Part shown: positions 35,394-35,441 of the stretch, in pieces
Layout of the letters: the number at the start of each line of letters is the position of its first letter
Numbering within the stretch: the stretch's first letter is position 1
From: Bacteroidota bacterium
Lineage (GTDB): Bacteria > Bacteroidota > Bacteroidia > Bacteroidales > JAGNHN01
DNA length: 35,441 nucleotides
Reading direction: 5' to 3'
Assembly: GCA_022710185.1 (NCBI GenBank)
Contig: JAKLHK010000032.1
Span: 1-35,441, forward strand
The notes under the pieces: model-generated
Seen by the model: only the letters and a program-made list of their open reading frames with translations
The model's database searches: none
Told to the model about the DNA's origin: nothing
Program-made: the position numbers and the translations under genes

Positions 35394-35441
35394 ATGAAAG
35401 TATCGTTGACCCAGGAGCTGGCCCGTGAGATGCGGATCCGC
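35394..35441 (+). CDS. Start of an open reading frame cut by the window edge
   Basis: Sixteen codons, beginning MKVSLTQELAREMRIR, open to the end of the window, with GC content back at the host level. The N-terminus resembles the first helix of some tyrosine recombinases, which often begin with such a Gln-Glu-Leu and Arg-rich stretch, but 16 residues cannot prove it. The palindromes just upstream make a recombinase worth testing. Confidence 0.4.
   Translation, partial: MKVSLTQELAREMRIR

Overview
The window looks like a chromosomal contig of a GC-rich Bacteroidota bacterium. The evidence is an alternative complex III (ACIII) cluster beside a caa3-type oxidase, a DUF4492-cydAB operon, a TonB receptor with a carboxypeptidase-like N-terminal domain, and promoters of the Bacteroidota TTG-N20-TAnnTTTG type. 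No RNA genes or CRISPR array were seen.

Region 1 (1-9825, + strand) is an aerobic respiration operon: actB (3' part), actC, actD, actE, actF, sco, coxA, coxC, coxD, coxB (fused to cytochrome c) and ctaB. ACIII oxidises menaquinol, cytochrome c domains carry the electrons, and an A2-type (YSHPAVY) caa3 oxidase reduces oxygen; SCO and CtaB supply copper and heme. Region 2 (9838-11335) holds three small lipoproteins: a cytochrome c closely matching the CoxB tail, an HMA metal-binding protein and a DsrE-like protein. Region 3 (11474-14514) is the cytochrome bd operon DUF4492-cydA-cydB plus an unlisted 39-codon membrane peptide gene. Region 4 (14639-17481, - strand) is a nitrite reduction operon: an AniA-type nirK fused to cytochrome c, a NirV-like protein and a second SCO protein. 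Together these genes describe a flexible respiratory chain covering high oxygen, low oxygen and nitrite.

Region 5 (17854-27011) is mixed housekeeping and surface functions: rsmE, a DUF4159 protein, tspO, valS, a TonB-dependent receptor (-) and a DUF4143 ATPase (-). The spaces between these genes are filled with tandem repeats of many different sequences that nearly all share a 7-bp period; one array runs into valS and supplies its stop codon.

Region 6 (27208-29142, -) is a full group II intron with its reverse transcriptase. It sits in an intergenic repeat, and the empty target site can be reconstructed.

Region 7 (about 29593-35197) is a strikingly AT-rich island with a four-gene, translationally coupled operon: an XRE regulator, a single-chain restriction-methylation-specificity protein of 1130 aa, a four-helix membrane protein and a ComEC-like metallo-beta-lactamase-fold protein. 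It is bounded by collinear inverted-repeat blocks about 150 bp long. A further 113-bp imperfect palindrome lies just outside, and composition then returns to that of the host at the start of a truncated reading frame. This island is the best candidate for an undescribed system: a restriction-modification enzyme with two coupled partners of unknown role in what looks like a mobile unit.
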